Assembly: GCA_948567375.1 (NCBI GenBank)
Contig: OX419757.1
Span: forward strand, 57,326,667 to 57,390,666
Length of the DNA: 64,000 nucleotides
Reading direction: 5' to 3'
Source of the DNA: Lunularia cruciata
Lineage: Eukaryota > Streptophyta > Marchantiopsida > Lunulariales > Lunulariaceae
Positions 35,701 to 46,175 of this stretch are shown piece after piece. The first letter of the stretch is position 1. Every line of letters starts with the position of its first letter. The notes beneath the pieces are model-generated. The model was not told where the DNA came from and ran no database searches. It was given only the letters and a program-made list of their open reading frames with translations. The position numbers and the translations under genes were made by a program.

Positions 35701-37137
35701 AGCTAGCCTCTTGGTTTTGTTAGCTCCCACTATTTGGTTTTCTATACCAACTACCAAGAGCCCAAGTAGTACTAAGTTCTGATGTTGTTTCCTCTGTCTT
35801 TGTTGTTTAGTCTACACCATAATCAGATAGTTCAAGAGGTTATGCCTCTACAATTGTATCCCCTTCTGATGGAGTTGTTACTAGTGAGGATAATAGACTC
35901 ATCTTCTTGTGCATGCTTGCCTCTACACACAATAGTTGCATGCAGGATGTCATCTTAGTGAATATGCATACTACATCAGAAGCAATGCAAGGGGAGGTGA
36001 CTAGTCAAGTACTTGGTCCAAGATAGTCTCAATGGGTGAATCACCTTGTTAGGTGATTTCTACATGAAGGTTTTCTTGTTACATATCATGCATATATGAC
36101 TACTATTTTGCAAGATCACAAACCAGCCACCTTGGGAGAGACACTACAATAGGAATAGTGGGTTGCTGCCATGTAGGCAAAACTTGCTTCTCTCACCAAC
36201 CAACACACATGGGAGCTGGTGGACCTACCTTCTGATCATAAGGCTATTGGTTGTAGATAGGTCTTCCATATAAGGTGTAATTTTGATGGATCTGTAAGCA
36301 AGTACAAGGCATGCTTGGTGGCAAAGGATTATGCTCAACAATTTGGCATGGAATATGATGAGAGATTTAGTCCCATTGCCAAGATAGCAACCATTAGTAC
36401 AATGGTTGCAATTGTAGTTCAGTGAGGATGGCAGTTACACTCGATGCATTTCTCAATGTCAATCTTGAGTAGGGGGTCTACATGGTGCAGCCACTTGGTT
36501 TTTAGGATCCACAATTTCCATCTTGAATTTGCAAGTTGCAAAAAGCAGTCTATGGCTTGAAGCAAGCACCCAGTGCTTGGTATGCAAAGATTACTTACTT
36601 CTTGGTAGCTTGTGGGTTTGCTATTGTCCTTCTGATCCTACCTTGTATGTTTCAAGGGAAGAAAATCAGGATGTGATAGTCATCATCTATGTAGATGATG
36701 TCATTATCAATGGTAGTTGAGAAGCTAGTGTAGCATCTTAAGGAGTACTTAAAGACGTAGTTTGAGATCCAAGATCTAGGTGGCCTTAGACATTTCTTGA
36801 GTCTGGATTTTATTAGGGATGGACATGATATGTGGCTTGTGCAGCACCAGTATTCCATTGACATGCTAAAGAGATTTGGCCTGCTAGACTATAAGCCTAT
36901 GACTTCTGGAGAAAAATCATCACTTTGCTATTGATGAAAATGAGTTGCTTGCTGATCCCCATGGATATAGGCAGATGGTTGGTAGTCTCATCTTGCTACA
37001 CATGCTCCATTCCCATGGTGCACAAATCTATCAAGAGCAACCACAAGTTGAATGAAGACAAGAGTCTGATCTTTATGCGACTTCTTGTTATAAACATGAT
37101 GATCTTTTATTTGATCCACTATCACCTTAAAGGATAA
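32715..37137 (+). mobile_element. Element J: Ty1/copia fossil, 3' part missing
   Basis: Plus-strand copia-type element. The 5' LTR probably ends near 32933, with a TATATATAAATGAG promoter-like motif near 32810 and a primer-site-like TGGGATTAGAG just after. The gag region (about 33500-34430) has 'NWTVWKFFMHEE' and a CxxC-H-C-like knuckle near 34311-34360. A GAG-pre-integrase region lies about 34780-35050. Integrase (about 35050-35700) has 'FGCIFYVYIS' and 'KYIFLGYALDY'. RT (about 36150-37000) has 'RQVFHIRCNFDG', 'DERFSPIAKI' and the catalytic 'IIYVDDVIING'. RNase H and the 3' LTR are not seen. The order integrase before RT defines copia. Dozens of breaks; old. Confidence 0.82.
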
Positions 37138-38473
37138 TATGTCCATAAAGGTAAATTCCCTAAAGGACCCAGATCAAGATTTATGAGAGTGTCGAGCACA
37201 AAATCATTATAGCAATGTGAGTTCACCTTCTTGGGAATAATTTGGTTGCCTTAACCACCTTCCACCACTTCAATTAAATTGCTCCTGTATTTTCCTTGTC
37301 CTCATCTCCACTCCATTCATCTTTTCATGATCTTAAATCCATTCAAAGGAGAGAGGTCCATTTGCACCATTTTTGGATTTGTGCATTCTTGCATCTACTT
37401 TATAATTGAGTGAAGCACCTTTAAACAAGGATTTGTCCAAGGCATTGACAAGAGGAGAAACTTATGGACAAATGGAGAATTGGATATGATCAAAAGTACT
37501 CCACACTCAAATGTTTTGGAAATTTTGGAACAAAGTCTATCACAAGCACTCGGATACAAGAACTGGCATGCTAGTGAGGAATGTATATTACTTGATAGTG
37601 TCCATATCTGTACCAATAAAGCTAACTTAACTAACAACCTATTCTCACTTACATCTCAATTGCCATGGTCCCCAAAGAATCTCCATGAGAGATCAAAGAA
37701 ACAAATTTTGCACACGGAATAATAAGAGAGAATTGCACATCTTGCCAAACTAACTCACATCCTCGCACACATAATAACGACAAGAAATCACAAGATCAAA
37801 TTTTGTAATCGAGTAAGAAAAAGACTTTACACCGGATCAAATTTAAGGATGTTTGCCGGAGTGTCAAATCTAAACTAGGGGAGAAGAAGAAAAAGTAAAG
37901 AAAAAGAAATGACAGAGGATTAAAAAAGTAAAGCTAATAGAACCCAATTTTCAAATTCAAATCAATGCACATGTCGTTAGTAATGCTAATTAAAACTTAG
38001 GGGATTCCCTTAAGAAATAAACGTACCTCCCCCGAGTTATTCCTATCACATTCCATAGTCATTTCGAACATTTTCACACCGTACGTGGAATCTTTATTTA
38101 AAACTACATTTTCTTATTTTTTTATGGAATCTTTATTTAAAACTATATTTGAAACCCACTGTTTTGTTTAGAGCCGTCAAAACCAATGTTGCAGACTCCA
38201 TAAACTTTCTTGTCCTCTTTCCTGTCAAATTTAGCTCAACTATTCAGAGATGCAAATGAGATGAGGGGTATGTACAGTGATTCAAAATGACAGTGGCTGC
38301 TTTAGAGGAATGGTCTCACTAGCGAAAATCCTTAAGATTGGAGATGCGGAAAGATAAATCATCGCATCTGCCATTACAAGTGAATGGGTTTGATATTTAG
38401 TGCGGTATGATGAGCTATATAACAGACTAAATCTAGAGACGGACGCACACATGTATCTTTGTCATGTTTCGAT
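37138..38473. other. Unassigned stretch between copia J and the inverted-repeat element
   Basis: No supported gene. Short frames overlap on both strands near 37395-37722 with no domain signal. A short direct repeat of TTTATTTAAAACTA occurs near 38090 and 38137. From about 37740 on, base composition resembles the host-gene surroundings. Confidence 0.4.
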
Positions 38474-39012
38474 CACTATACTTCACATTACTTTAAGGGA
38501 ATTGTTAAATCCTTGGTTTTACGAAAACAACCCCTCTAATCTTGTGTGTGAAGCCACATGGATTCTCGTGTGAGTTCGTGACGAATATCATAATAATAAA
38601 CATGAATAATAACAACTGTGAATCGTCGCGCAATAATTGAGACATTGCATTGTCTCAGTAAATGAACGATCTGTTCAGAGGTTAGTTAAAAAGGATTCGC
38701 TCCATGGTCTTTCGTCGCATCTATAGCTGTTGATAACATTTCTTCTTGATATTATTGTGTTGCGTTTGATCTTCATTACTGCGGTACTGCAACAACTCAC
38801 ATGAGGTACTGCAATAACTCACATGAGATCATTTACTTTGTCGTGATCTTAATTTACTGGCTACTGCGACTACTCCCACGAGATCATGTTACTGCAGTAT
38901 CATCGCGATTCACACTAGATTCATTGTGACTTCACACGATGCAAACTAAGGGTAGTAAAACCTGGAATCGATTTAACAATCCCCTACTTTATAATCAACA
39001 TTGTTTATAGTG
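38474..39012. mobile_element. Non-autonomous element with long terminal inverted repeats
   Basis: Begins CACTATA (38474) and ends TATAGTG (39012). Imperfect inverted repeats of roughly 110-130 bp pair inward: GGGAATTGTTAAATC (38497 on) with GATTTAACAATCCCC (up to about 38985), then GGTTTTAC with GTAAAACC, and GTGTGAAG with CTTCACAC plus following blocks. The middle encodes nothing. The CACTA-type terminus hints at a CACTA-related MITE or foldback element, but no matching 3-bp target duplication is obvious (GAT left, ATA right), so the class is open. Confidence 0.65.
38782..38825. repeat. 22-bp tandem duplication inside the inverted-repeat element
   Basis: GGTACTGCAACAACTCACAT and GGTACTGCAATAACTCACAT follow each other directly, differing at one base. 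A third diverged copy (TACTGCGACTACTCCCACGA) starts near 38862. Confidence 0.85.
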
Positions 39013-39378
39013 ATATGTAGCATACCATCCTACTGTATAGTGTCATATTAGGAAAGAAATGCAGAGATTTGAGCTCCTCCATGAAATTATACTTCACGTC
39101 AATCCACTTTCAATAATTGGAGGATGTGTGTGTAATATAATAAGGTATGGAACAGGTTAAGAATGTCTTCTACCACAGATGCGGCACCACTCTAGTGACT
39201 CAGAAGCCTTTAAATATCTAAAAACCCAGAATGAAAGTTTTCCCAGAAGAATCTAAGTGATGCTCCAGCATACATGACAGTTATTTACACGAGGCACAAA
39301 TCATGAGATGCTGCAAGATGACACATGCTAGACACGCACACACGAGAATTTGAGTTGTAGTTGATTGCACAAACGAGC

Positions 39379-39384
39379 TTTATT
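39379..39384 (-). terminator. Poly(A) signal AATAAA for the host membrane-protein gene
   Basis: The minus strand reads AATAAA about 330 bases after the stop codon of the gene at 39717-40727, a normal distance for a plant 3' untranslated region. Actual use is an inference. Confidence 0.5.
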
Positions 39385-39510
39385 AAGCACGATGAATAGA
39401 AGGACTGCGTATTACCCATGACAGGCTGCAGATCGGCATAAACAGGACAAAACTTTAAGTGGCAGGAATTGGTGATGCACCGAGTGGTTGGTGAGCAGAC
39501 TACTTGGGAA

Positions 39511-39599
39511 CCAGTTTTCGTGAGGAATCGTCCTGGCACACAATAGTCCCTAGTCTCTATCCCGTTTTCATGAGAGGAAACGTCTTGGCACACAATAGG
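39511..39599. repeat. Diverged direct repeat, about 40-bp unit, in the presumed 3' UTR
   Basis: 'GTTTTCGTGAGGAATCGTCC' + 'TGGCACACAATAG' (about 39513-39550) and 'GTTTTCATGAGAGGAAACGT' + 'CTTGGCACACAATAG' (about 39563-39598). Two diverged copies about 50 bp apart. They lie downstream of the stop codon, so any effect would be on the transcript's 3' end. Confidence 0.8.
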
Positions 39600-39716
39600 C
39601 AATGGAATTGGCTGATACAAAATTAGATTCCCATTTTAACTCAGCTTGATGGGGGTCTCCCCATCCTTCTTGGTATCCTAATTAGTGGTATAACGCAGCT
39701 GAATTTACTCTAAACT

Positions 39717-40727
39717 TTAGACGACCTGCTCCGAGCCTGCAATGCGCTGGTATCCAGATTCAAACTGACACTGAGAGAAGGAAAAGTGATCCGCTGAAAT
39801 GGTTTCATGGTGGCACTCTTTACAGGAGAGGTAGAGGAGAGCTGACGACATTACACTAAAGTGCAGAACCAGTGAGAGGAGGACTGATAGACCTCCAAGC
39901 AAGAGAATCTCGGTCCATACTCCTGAACAGGACCTCACCGCAGCTCCGACAACAAAAGCTAGAATTGACTCAGGGACGATGTAAATGAGCGCTAGAATCA
40001 AAGCAACGCACCATTTGGTCTTGAGTAAGTCCAGGCCTTTGGAGAAAGCTGGCAAACCACTGATCTGGTCAAAAATAGTGACGCCGTTTGCCATTTGCAG
40101 GCTTGTAGTAAGGTAGAAAAGTAAAGTTATCGCAATTGTGACGAGGAAGGCGATGGGTAAAGGCAAGAACGAAACTGACGCAAATGTCATCAGAACAGTA
40201 CCCAACAGAAATACTATCACGAGAACTATGACAAAGAAGATGACTCCCCAGAGCCCAGTGATGATGAGCCCGTTCCATAAGCTGGGTAGAGCTGCCAGGA
40301 CATCTGTAAATGTAATTGTCTTGCCAGAGTAATTGCTTCCCACGGAGAAGAAGAGCGATCCAATCTTGTTGACAGAGAATGCAAAGTTTAGCAACAGGAG
40401 GACAAGAAAGGCAACCACCGCTTCCCATTCTGGACTCGGAGTAGGATCTGCCTTTAATTCAAATTCCATCTCTGACGGTGGAGATGGCGGTGGGATCGGC
40501 ATGAAGTCATGAGCAAACTTTATGAGGTAGTATTGACTCAGTAACATGAGAATCGTACTTGGGAGAACGATGGTAACTTGAATCCAGGTGTAAGTCCAAG
40601 CATGGAAGCGGAAAAACTCGATGGATTTCTGAATAATGTCGGCTGGACCCCAGTTTCCGTCATCCTGCAGCTTAAGCTTGTCCGTCTTCCCAGCAGCGGA
40701 AGCGGCAATGAGAACTTTGGTCTCCAT
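39717..40727 (-). CDS. Plant six-span transmembrane protein, function unknown
   Basis: Uninterrupted 336-residue single-exon frame. The ATG at 40727 has purine at -3 and G at +4. Hydrophobic spans are near residues 45-70, 101-127, 151-182, 186-212, 238-262 and 272-300. A Pro-rich acidic loop (about 77-100, 'PIPPPSPPSEMEFELK') divides spans 1 and 2. Motifs: 'YSGKTITFTDVLAALPSLWN' (133-152) and a C-terminal 'LLYLSCKECHHETIS' (297-311). This layout matches, from memory, a plant-specific family of uncharacterised membrane proteins (Arabidopsis At4g19950/At5g44860 type), which share 'YxGK.V.F' after span 2, 'W..L' before span 3 and 'CK..HHE' after the last span. No signal peptide or catalytic site is evident; the N terminus is probably cytosolic. 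An AATAAA lies about 330 bp downstream. It stands alone among transposons, with more balanced codons than the TE remnants, and appears intact. Confidence 0.85.
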   Translation of the reverse strand: METKVLIAASAAGKTDKLKLQDDGNWGPADIIQKSIEFFRFHAWTYTWIQVTIVLPSTILMLLSQYYLIKFAHDFMPIPPPSPPSEMEFELKADPTPSPEWEAVVAFLVLLLLNFAFSVNKIGSLFFSVGSNYSGKTITFTDVLAALPSLWNGLIITGLWGVIFFVIVLVIVFLLGTVLMTFASVSFLPLPIAFLVTIAITLLFYLTTSLQMANGVTIFDQISGLPAFSKGLDLLKTKWCVALILALIYIVPESILAFVVGAAVRSCSGVWTEILLLGGLSVLLSLVLHFSVMSSALLYLSCKECHHETISADHFSFSQCQFESGYQRIAGSEQVV

Positions 40728-42910
40728 TTCCGAGCTCCTTGCTAGCTAAACCTTCGTTAAGTTTCTAGGACTGATGACACTGAATCCACTGCAAGCCTCT
40801 TCCCTCCCTTCTACTGCCTGAAGAGACAGCAGCACTAGATTGCGGTGATTGTCGAGACTGAAGCTTCGGTACTTTTTGAGCTCTCCATCTAGAGCGTTTT
40901 AATTGGGAAACTCAATGATCTGGACCTTCACTACGCCTAAGGCTACATATCCCGATCGACCCGGGCAATCAAAGTCTGTTCACGAATGAGCAAGTGAGAT
41001 GGTTACAGGAAGATTCGGATTGAATATTTCTAGCACGTACATGTTGCATGACTAAAGACAGTGGATGATGCACAGTGAAAAATATGGGAGAGAAAAGAGC
41101 TGGACAAGCTGTTTCCTATGATGCCGGGCCCAGGGCACATACCGTCTAGTCAAATCTCACGCACTGTGCCAAATCTTCCATACTGTCCCTAGACGACGCA
41201 TAGCGGACAACCTGTGAATAGAGGAGGATTGTTCTCTAAGACAATGTCAAAATTGTTTCTCGATCATCGGGATGGAAGTAGCTGCAATCGTGCCTAGATT
41301 AATCCAACTTAAAATAGCTAACATTACCACAGCTTGATGAGATCTTGGCTATATCCCGATGAGTTTTAACATCCTTCCCCTTGTATTTCACTGACATTAT
41401 CGTCACGATCAGAAATGTTCCCACTCCAAGTTTGCATTCATCCTCTTGCCAAGAGCCTATAGCAAATTGCACTGGTGTCACGGTCAAATGTCTGCAGCAG
41501 ATATCTCTGAAGGTTCTTTCAGTGTACTGAAGGTTATGTGGCAGAGCTGGAAATGAGAGTACCCTCTATATCGAATCTAAAAAGACGGTCGCACATAGAA
41601 GTCTTCTAGACAAGCTCGATGTTATCGAGAACAGTACAACGAGAGCTATTGAACTCTTCCTTTCTTCATCCCATCCTGTTGAGGTAGTCCTATGATATGG
41701 AATCGGAAGTTTCGCTGCAAATTCTGGGTGCATGAAATTGGATTACCTATCCGGCTCAAGCCCACCCGCTGACCTTGAGCTCGCCGATCATAATCTTCCA
41801 AGTTCTTGAATATGCACCAATTTGGTATTGGTGCATATTGCTCGCCTTATGCATATGCTCTGAGTATTAATGAAATTCCGGTACTCGGAATGCAGCATTC
41901 TTCCCTACGAATCTGGTAGCTAACGGCTATTTAGCCCAAACCCGATTTGGGGCGGCGGGCCGAAATTGACATCTTACAGATTAAAGAATTTTACAAATTG
42001 ACATCTTACAGATTTCGGCGCGAATATCCTGGAGATATGTTGACACTCAGAGTGAGATCCTTTAAAATCGGATACTAGCCAGTTTGCTAGCCGGAACGAA
42101 GGAAATATTTAATGGGACAGTAAAACTACTCGGATCCGTGCGCATCTCTATTGTGCATGTCAAGCTGGTTCGAGTTGTTCCTGACCTAACTCTTGATGTC
42201 TTCATACGGACATAGTTGACTTTCCGTCTATTTCTAGATCTGATCACAATTAGAAAGTGGAGGGAGCAAAACGACGCTCAAAGCCCTCGATCAGAGATAT
42301 ACTACAGTTTATGGAGTTAAAGACATGGGATGCAATATGAAACAGACCGCTATCGCGAGCTTTTCATTTGTACGATAGATTGAATGTGCTCTAATCATCT
42401 TGACTGTCACGAATTGTTGGAAAATTTTCTCCGTTCGAATATTCCATATGAAGTGTTTGGAAAGTCTGCTAATGCAACGTTGGTTGCGAATTCTCCTCAT
42501 TCAGAATGAGCCAGCACCTCCCACCACTGGCCATCATCTGACGCCTCATGATTGTGAACCCTTGTACCAAGACCGACGATATAATAGCCACTGTAACTCG
42601 CCGTCTGCCAAGTTAGTAGGACCTTGTAGAAGGCGGATGTTCTTGGTGGTTCGTTGGCCTGAAACGTCCCCGTGCTTTGCCTTCAACCTTGGACGTGTTC
42701 ATCGCGATCTCTCTCATAATTTGCTGTGAGATTTGAATTTCCAAATAAGCTTGTAGACTTGTTGCCAGATTCAGATGGTAATCAATCATCAGTATTTGAT
42801 CTATTGGATTCATCTCTACTGGAAGAGTTACAAGAGTTACAGTTGCCCTCTTGCTCCTTGCGCTTGGAACTGAGTATTGAGTTTGAAATATACTTTTTTA
42901 AGAGCCGAAC
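40728..42910. other. Upstream region of the membrane-protein gene and further intergenic DNA
   Basis: No second gene supported. Its first few hundred bases must contain the promoter and 5' UTR of the minus-strand gene, but I could not place a convincing TATA box. It holds a 10-bp-stem hairpin (41811-41837) and a 20-bp direct repeat AAATTGACATCTTACAGATT at 41963 and 41995. A 109-residue frame at 42400-42729 shows no domain. Confidence 0.5.
41811..41837. repeat. Perfect 10-bp-stem hairpin
   Basis: TATGCACCAA, loop TTTGGTA, TTGGTGCATA. It lies about 1.1 kb upstream of the membrane-protein start codon. Function not assigned. Confidence 0.8.
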
Positions 42911-43000
42911 GGGCCAAGAATATAATCATTGGTAGAGTAGAAAAGTAATATACACGGCCCAAGAATATAACCATTAGTAAAGTAGGAAAATAATCCTAAC
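42911..43000. repeat. Tandem duplication, 45-bp unit
   Basis: Two units (42911-42955, 42956-43000) built on 'GGCCCAAGAATATAAYCATT' + 'RGTARAGTAG', about 80 percent alike. Confidence 0.85.
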
Positions 43001-43489
43001 GCACCAAATGTGTATAAAGTGCGCCAAACAATGCATAAAGAAAGGAAGAATCCAAAACTCCATAAAAATGCAAAGCACACATGGCCGAACTAAACCTGCA
43101 CTAAGGGGCACTATAACTACAAGAGTGTGATATGATCCTCCATCAACAACAATGAAGGGGCCAGGCACATGGATGCCCACTATTGATCCTTATTGATCTT
43201 CATAGATGAAGACTAGGGGCTTATAGAGTGACAATGAAGACTCCAAGCATGCGATCTCTTTAGGGTGGCAAAGATCCTTTGTTGAAAATATGAGGTAAAC
43301 ATGGAAGGTGAGAAAGTCAAAGCTCCTCTCCTCTATAGAAGGCCCGGTATTACCTTTCAAAAGAGGCCATCCAACAAAAAAATGAAGCTGGCCAAAAAGC
43401 TCCACAACTAGGAAGACAAAGGTGTCAAAAGCAAGCCATTGTGCGTAGTGGTACTCTCCCCCCTAGTGGTAATAAAAGTTGTAGCTCCT
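43001..43489. other. Unassigned stretch left of the LINE-like relic
   Basis: Minus-strand frames here are short and repetitive with no domain. It may be the 3' tail of the LINE-like relic, but nothing conserved is seen. Confidence 0.35.
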
Positions 43490-43990
43490 ACCTAGATGCT
43501 AGCTTGAGCCAAAGACTCTAGTCTAAGTGTGTTTGCCACCACCACATCATTAAAATGTACATTAGCCATTTTTGAAGGTGACAATATTTGAGCATACACT
43601 CCAATGAGATGAGTCCGATAGGACCATTCATCGCTCAATCTGAAACTATGAGCTTGTAGATCGTAGGATCTGGGCCATTGTATCTCTAATGGCATCATGG
43701 ACTCTAGTACACTCTCCTCCTATGACACATCATAGGAGATATATGCCCTTAACATCCAATGTAGAACCACATGGGCAATGGTCCAATAAGCCCAATATTG
43801 ACAATGTGGTAGGCCTAGCCAAAACCAAAGGGCCTTGGTGAACTCCTCTAACTTGTATCAAAAGTACTCAATCAAAGAGGGAGCATGAAGCCAAGCTCCG
43901 GTGCTCTTCCCACTACAAGAGAGGATCCTAGCTCTATCAAGTAAAGGTGCGTTAGTGAAGATGCTAAAAAAGATATGAGTGTGCATATGC
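43490..43990 (-). mobile_element. LINE-like relic: C-terminal tail of a reverse transcriptase protein
   Basis: Minus-strand fragments spell a recognisable pattern: 'RARILSCSGKSTGAWLHA' (about 43935-43880), 'EEFTKALWFWLGLPHC' (about 43850-43800), a 'CPCG..LD..G' knuckle-like piece (about 43775-43740), 'GGECTRVHDAIRD' (near 43700) and 'NVHFNDVVVANTL' (near 43545). From memory, this order (ARL.SC.G.GAGAWL, EF..ALR.RLGLP, C.CG..LD..G.HAL.C, GGE...RHN.IRD, D..V.NPL) closes the RT proteins of some plant, algal and protist LINE-like elements. The blocks are in more than one frame, so it is broken. The RT catalytic part is not seen to the right, where element E begins at 44041. Confidence 0.45.
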
Positions 43991-44040
43991 TCATTGAGCT
44001 TTGCTGTGAACTTCCTAGAGTCTAAAGATACATTGTATGT

Positions 44041-44624
44041 TGTAATACCAAGAGCTAAACATATTATCTAGAGATGAAAATTGGTTTGATAATATCTAGA
44101 GAGATGTTATATGATATACTAGTAGATCATATAGAGATATCACCAAAAGAGTATTTTTATGAATAAGGCAGAAGTAAAAAACAAACATAAAAACTTTAGA
44201 GCAAATTTTGGAGGCCTAAACGGATGAATTAAGCCTTGAAAATGTGTAATTTTTTCTTGAGGAGGAAAAGGTTGGTCTTCCCTTCCTCTTGTTTGTCTCA
44301 TTGAGAGCTCTCCAATGGTACTTTACCCATGCAATTCTAAGATTCTTACAAGAAGATTCATTCCAATCAAAGCTTATTTGACCAACCAAATATGACCAGA
44401 TCCGATATATCACCCATGCATGCAACTAATCTGAAGGTAGAGCTCGTTGACATGTCACCAATCCATGTATATGATCCAAGGGTGGAGCTTGCTTTGAGGG
44501 AATACTCTTTGCTATATAATAAAGACAAGATGCTCCTTTGGGGCATTGGAGTTTTGAATGTGAAGCCTTGTGTTTCTTCTTTTGGGTTTTCTTGTGGGGG
44601 TTCTCCTATCCCGGGAACATTACA
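44041..44624 (+). mobile_element. 5' LTR of element E, short form (584 bp)
   Basis: Starts TGTAATACCAAG and ends AACATTACA. Matches the D LTRs but has a single copy of the unit of about 155 bp. TATATAATAAAGA promoter-like motif near 44513. Confidence 0.9.
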
Positions 44625-46020
44625 ATAGTATCAAAGCAAGAGTTTCAATGCTAGAGAGTGGATCACTCTTCTTGGAGGAACATGGGCTATTGAGATTGAG
44701 TAATTCCAAGGAGAGAAACCATAGTGAAATTGATAGATTATGAATGTTTTAGAGAGAGGATGGGATGGAGGCTCTTGAAGGACAATCTCTTGCACCTCAT
44801 TTTCTATTCTTGAATCCATTTCACATCAAGATTATGTAAATCCAATGAGAGCAAGTGAGAATATATCTTGTTTACAATTCTGGAGTAAAGTCTATAGATA
44901 TAGTGATGAATTCACCAAACCCGATGATTTTACTTAAAGTGATCTATAATAAAGAGTGGGATTTGACAATCTATATTCTATTGTGATGGATTTGAATATA
45001 CCAAATCCTCTCCATTTCAACACTCAAGTAGAAATTTTTTATGTGGATGTTTAAAGATTTTGTAGTCTGCAATTTTGGTGGGGAATATTATCAACTAGTG
45101 ATAGTCTTTGAAGTCTCAATGGTAGTCCTAATAGTTTGTGCCTCCTCCTAAGTGATCATATTAAATCTCTATTGAAGTAGGAAGTAGCATTTGAGCGTTG
45201 TCATGTGTAGGAATCATGGAACCACAATTATTGGATTTGATGCAAGGAATGTAGGGGGATATTGAATGAGTTCCGAGAGATCAAGATGACCATGGAGGCA
45301 TTGCAAAGTCAAGTACATACCTTCAAGAATGATCAGGCAATGCAAGAAGGAGAACCCTCTCAAAATCCAATACCAACGGCTGAAGTACCTAAAGAATCAC
45401 TCATGTCAATGATATTGACCCCGGACCACAATGAAACCACATCGTTGTTATGGATGAAGAAGACATGTAATATTGAGCCCTACAAGGAGCAACATTCCAT
45501 GGGAATAGTGGAGAATTGGATCTCAAAAATGAATTTATGTTTTTTATTATTCACAACAACCATTTTGTAGGCATGTTTGCATGTAGATACTTGATCGTTA
45601 ATCCTTCACATGGTACAATGCTTGCGAACAAGCAATGTTGGTAGAAGGAAGAGAGGTCACTTGGATGGCAATGCATGAAGGGCTTCTAAAGAACTTCCAA
45701 TCTATAGATTCCATCCAAATGGCTCAAACCCAACTATAAAGGTTGAAGCATAAGAACAACATACAAGAGTACATGGAAGCATTTCTTGATCTACAAGTCA
45801 CAATAACCAACATGAATCCAATAGAAGACATGAATCCAATAGAAGCTTTAGACAATTTCAAAGAAGGATCAAGCAAATTTGCCAATAAGTAATGGTACAA
45901 AACCCTTTCACTATTTTTGAAGCCATTGCTTGCACTCAAAGAATAGTAGATTTAACAATATGGAGTTTAGCAAAAAGTTAGCCAAGGCTAATGAAATAGA
46001 AAATAGGCCAAATTAGCCTA

Positions 46021-46033
46021 GAATATTCTAGAA
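46021..46033 (+). promoter_or_regulatory. Heat-shock-element-like motif in F LTR (3 units)
   Basis: GAATATTCTAGAA: alternating GAA and TTC spaced by exactly two bases, the binding pattern of heat shock factor trimers. It lies upstream of the TATA-like motif in the U3 part of the LTR. Function inferred. Confidence 0.5.
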
Positions 46034-46157
46034 GTACCTACTTGGTACCTTCCAAGTATTGAGTAACATGCATACCAAGTGGTGACTTCTAGGAGAAAGC
46101 TTCTTGGGAAGCTTCTTGGCTAGCTTAGCTTGCACTCCAAGTAGATAGTTTCTAATG

Positions 46158-46175
46158 GAAGCTTCTAGAAGCTTC
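46158..46175 (+). promoter_or_regulatory. Heat-shock-element-like motif in F LTR (4 units)
   Basis: GAAGCTTCTAGAAGCTTC: four perfect alternating GAA/TTC units with 2-base spacing, about 140 bp upstream of the TATA-like motif. Function inferred. Confidence 0.55.

Noticed and set aside
37395-37722. Pair of overlapping 80-residue frames on both strands
   Set aside because: Neither has a domain; overlap on both strands without conservation suggests chance.
39285-39620. 111-residue minus-strand frame downstream of the host gene
   Set aside because: Lies in the presumed 3' untranslated region, contains two diverged copies of a direct repeat and no domain.
40069-40428. 119-residue frame overlapping the host gene in another frame
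   Set aside because: Shadow of the 39717-40727 gene; composition is that of a shifted frame.
42400-42729. 109-residue plus-strand frame
   Set aside because: No domain or homologue recognised; overlapping frames on the other strand; surroundings non-coding.
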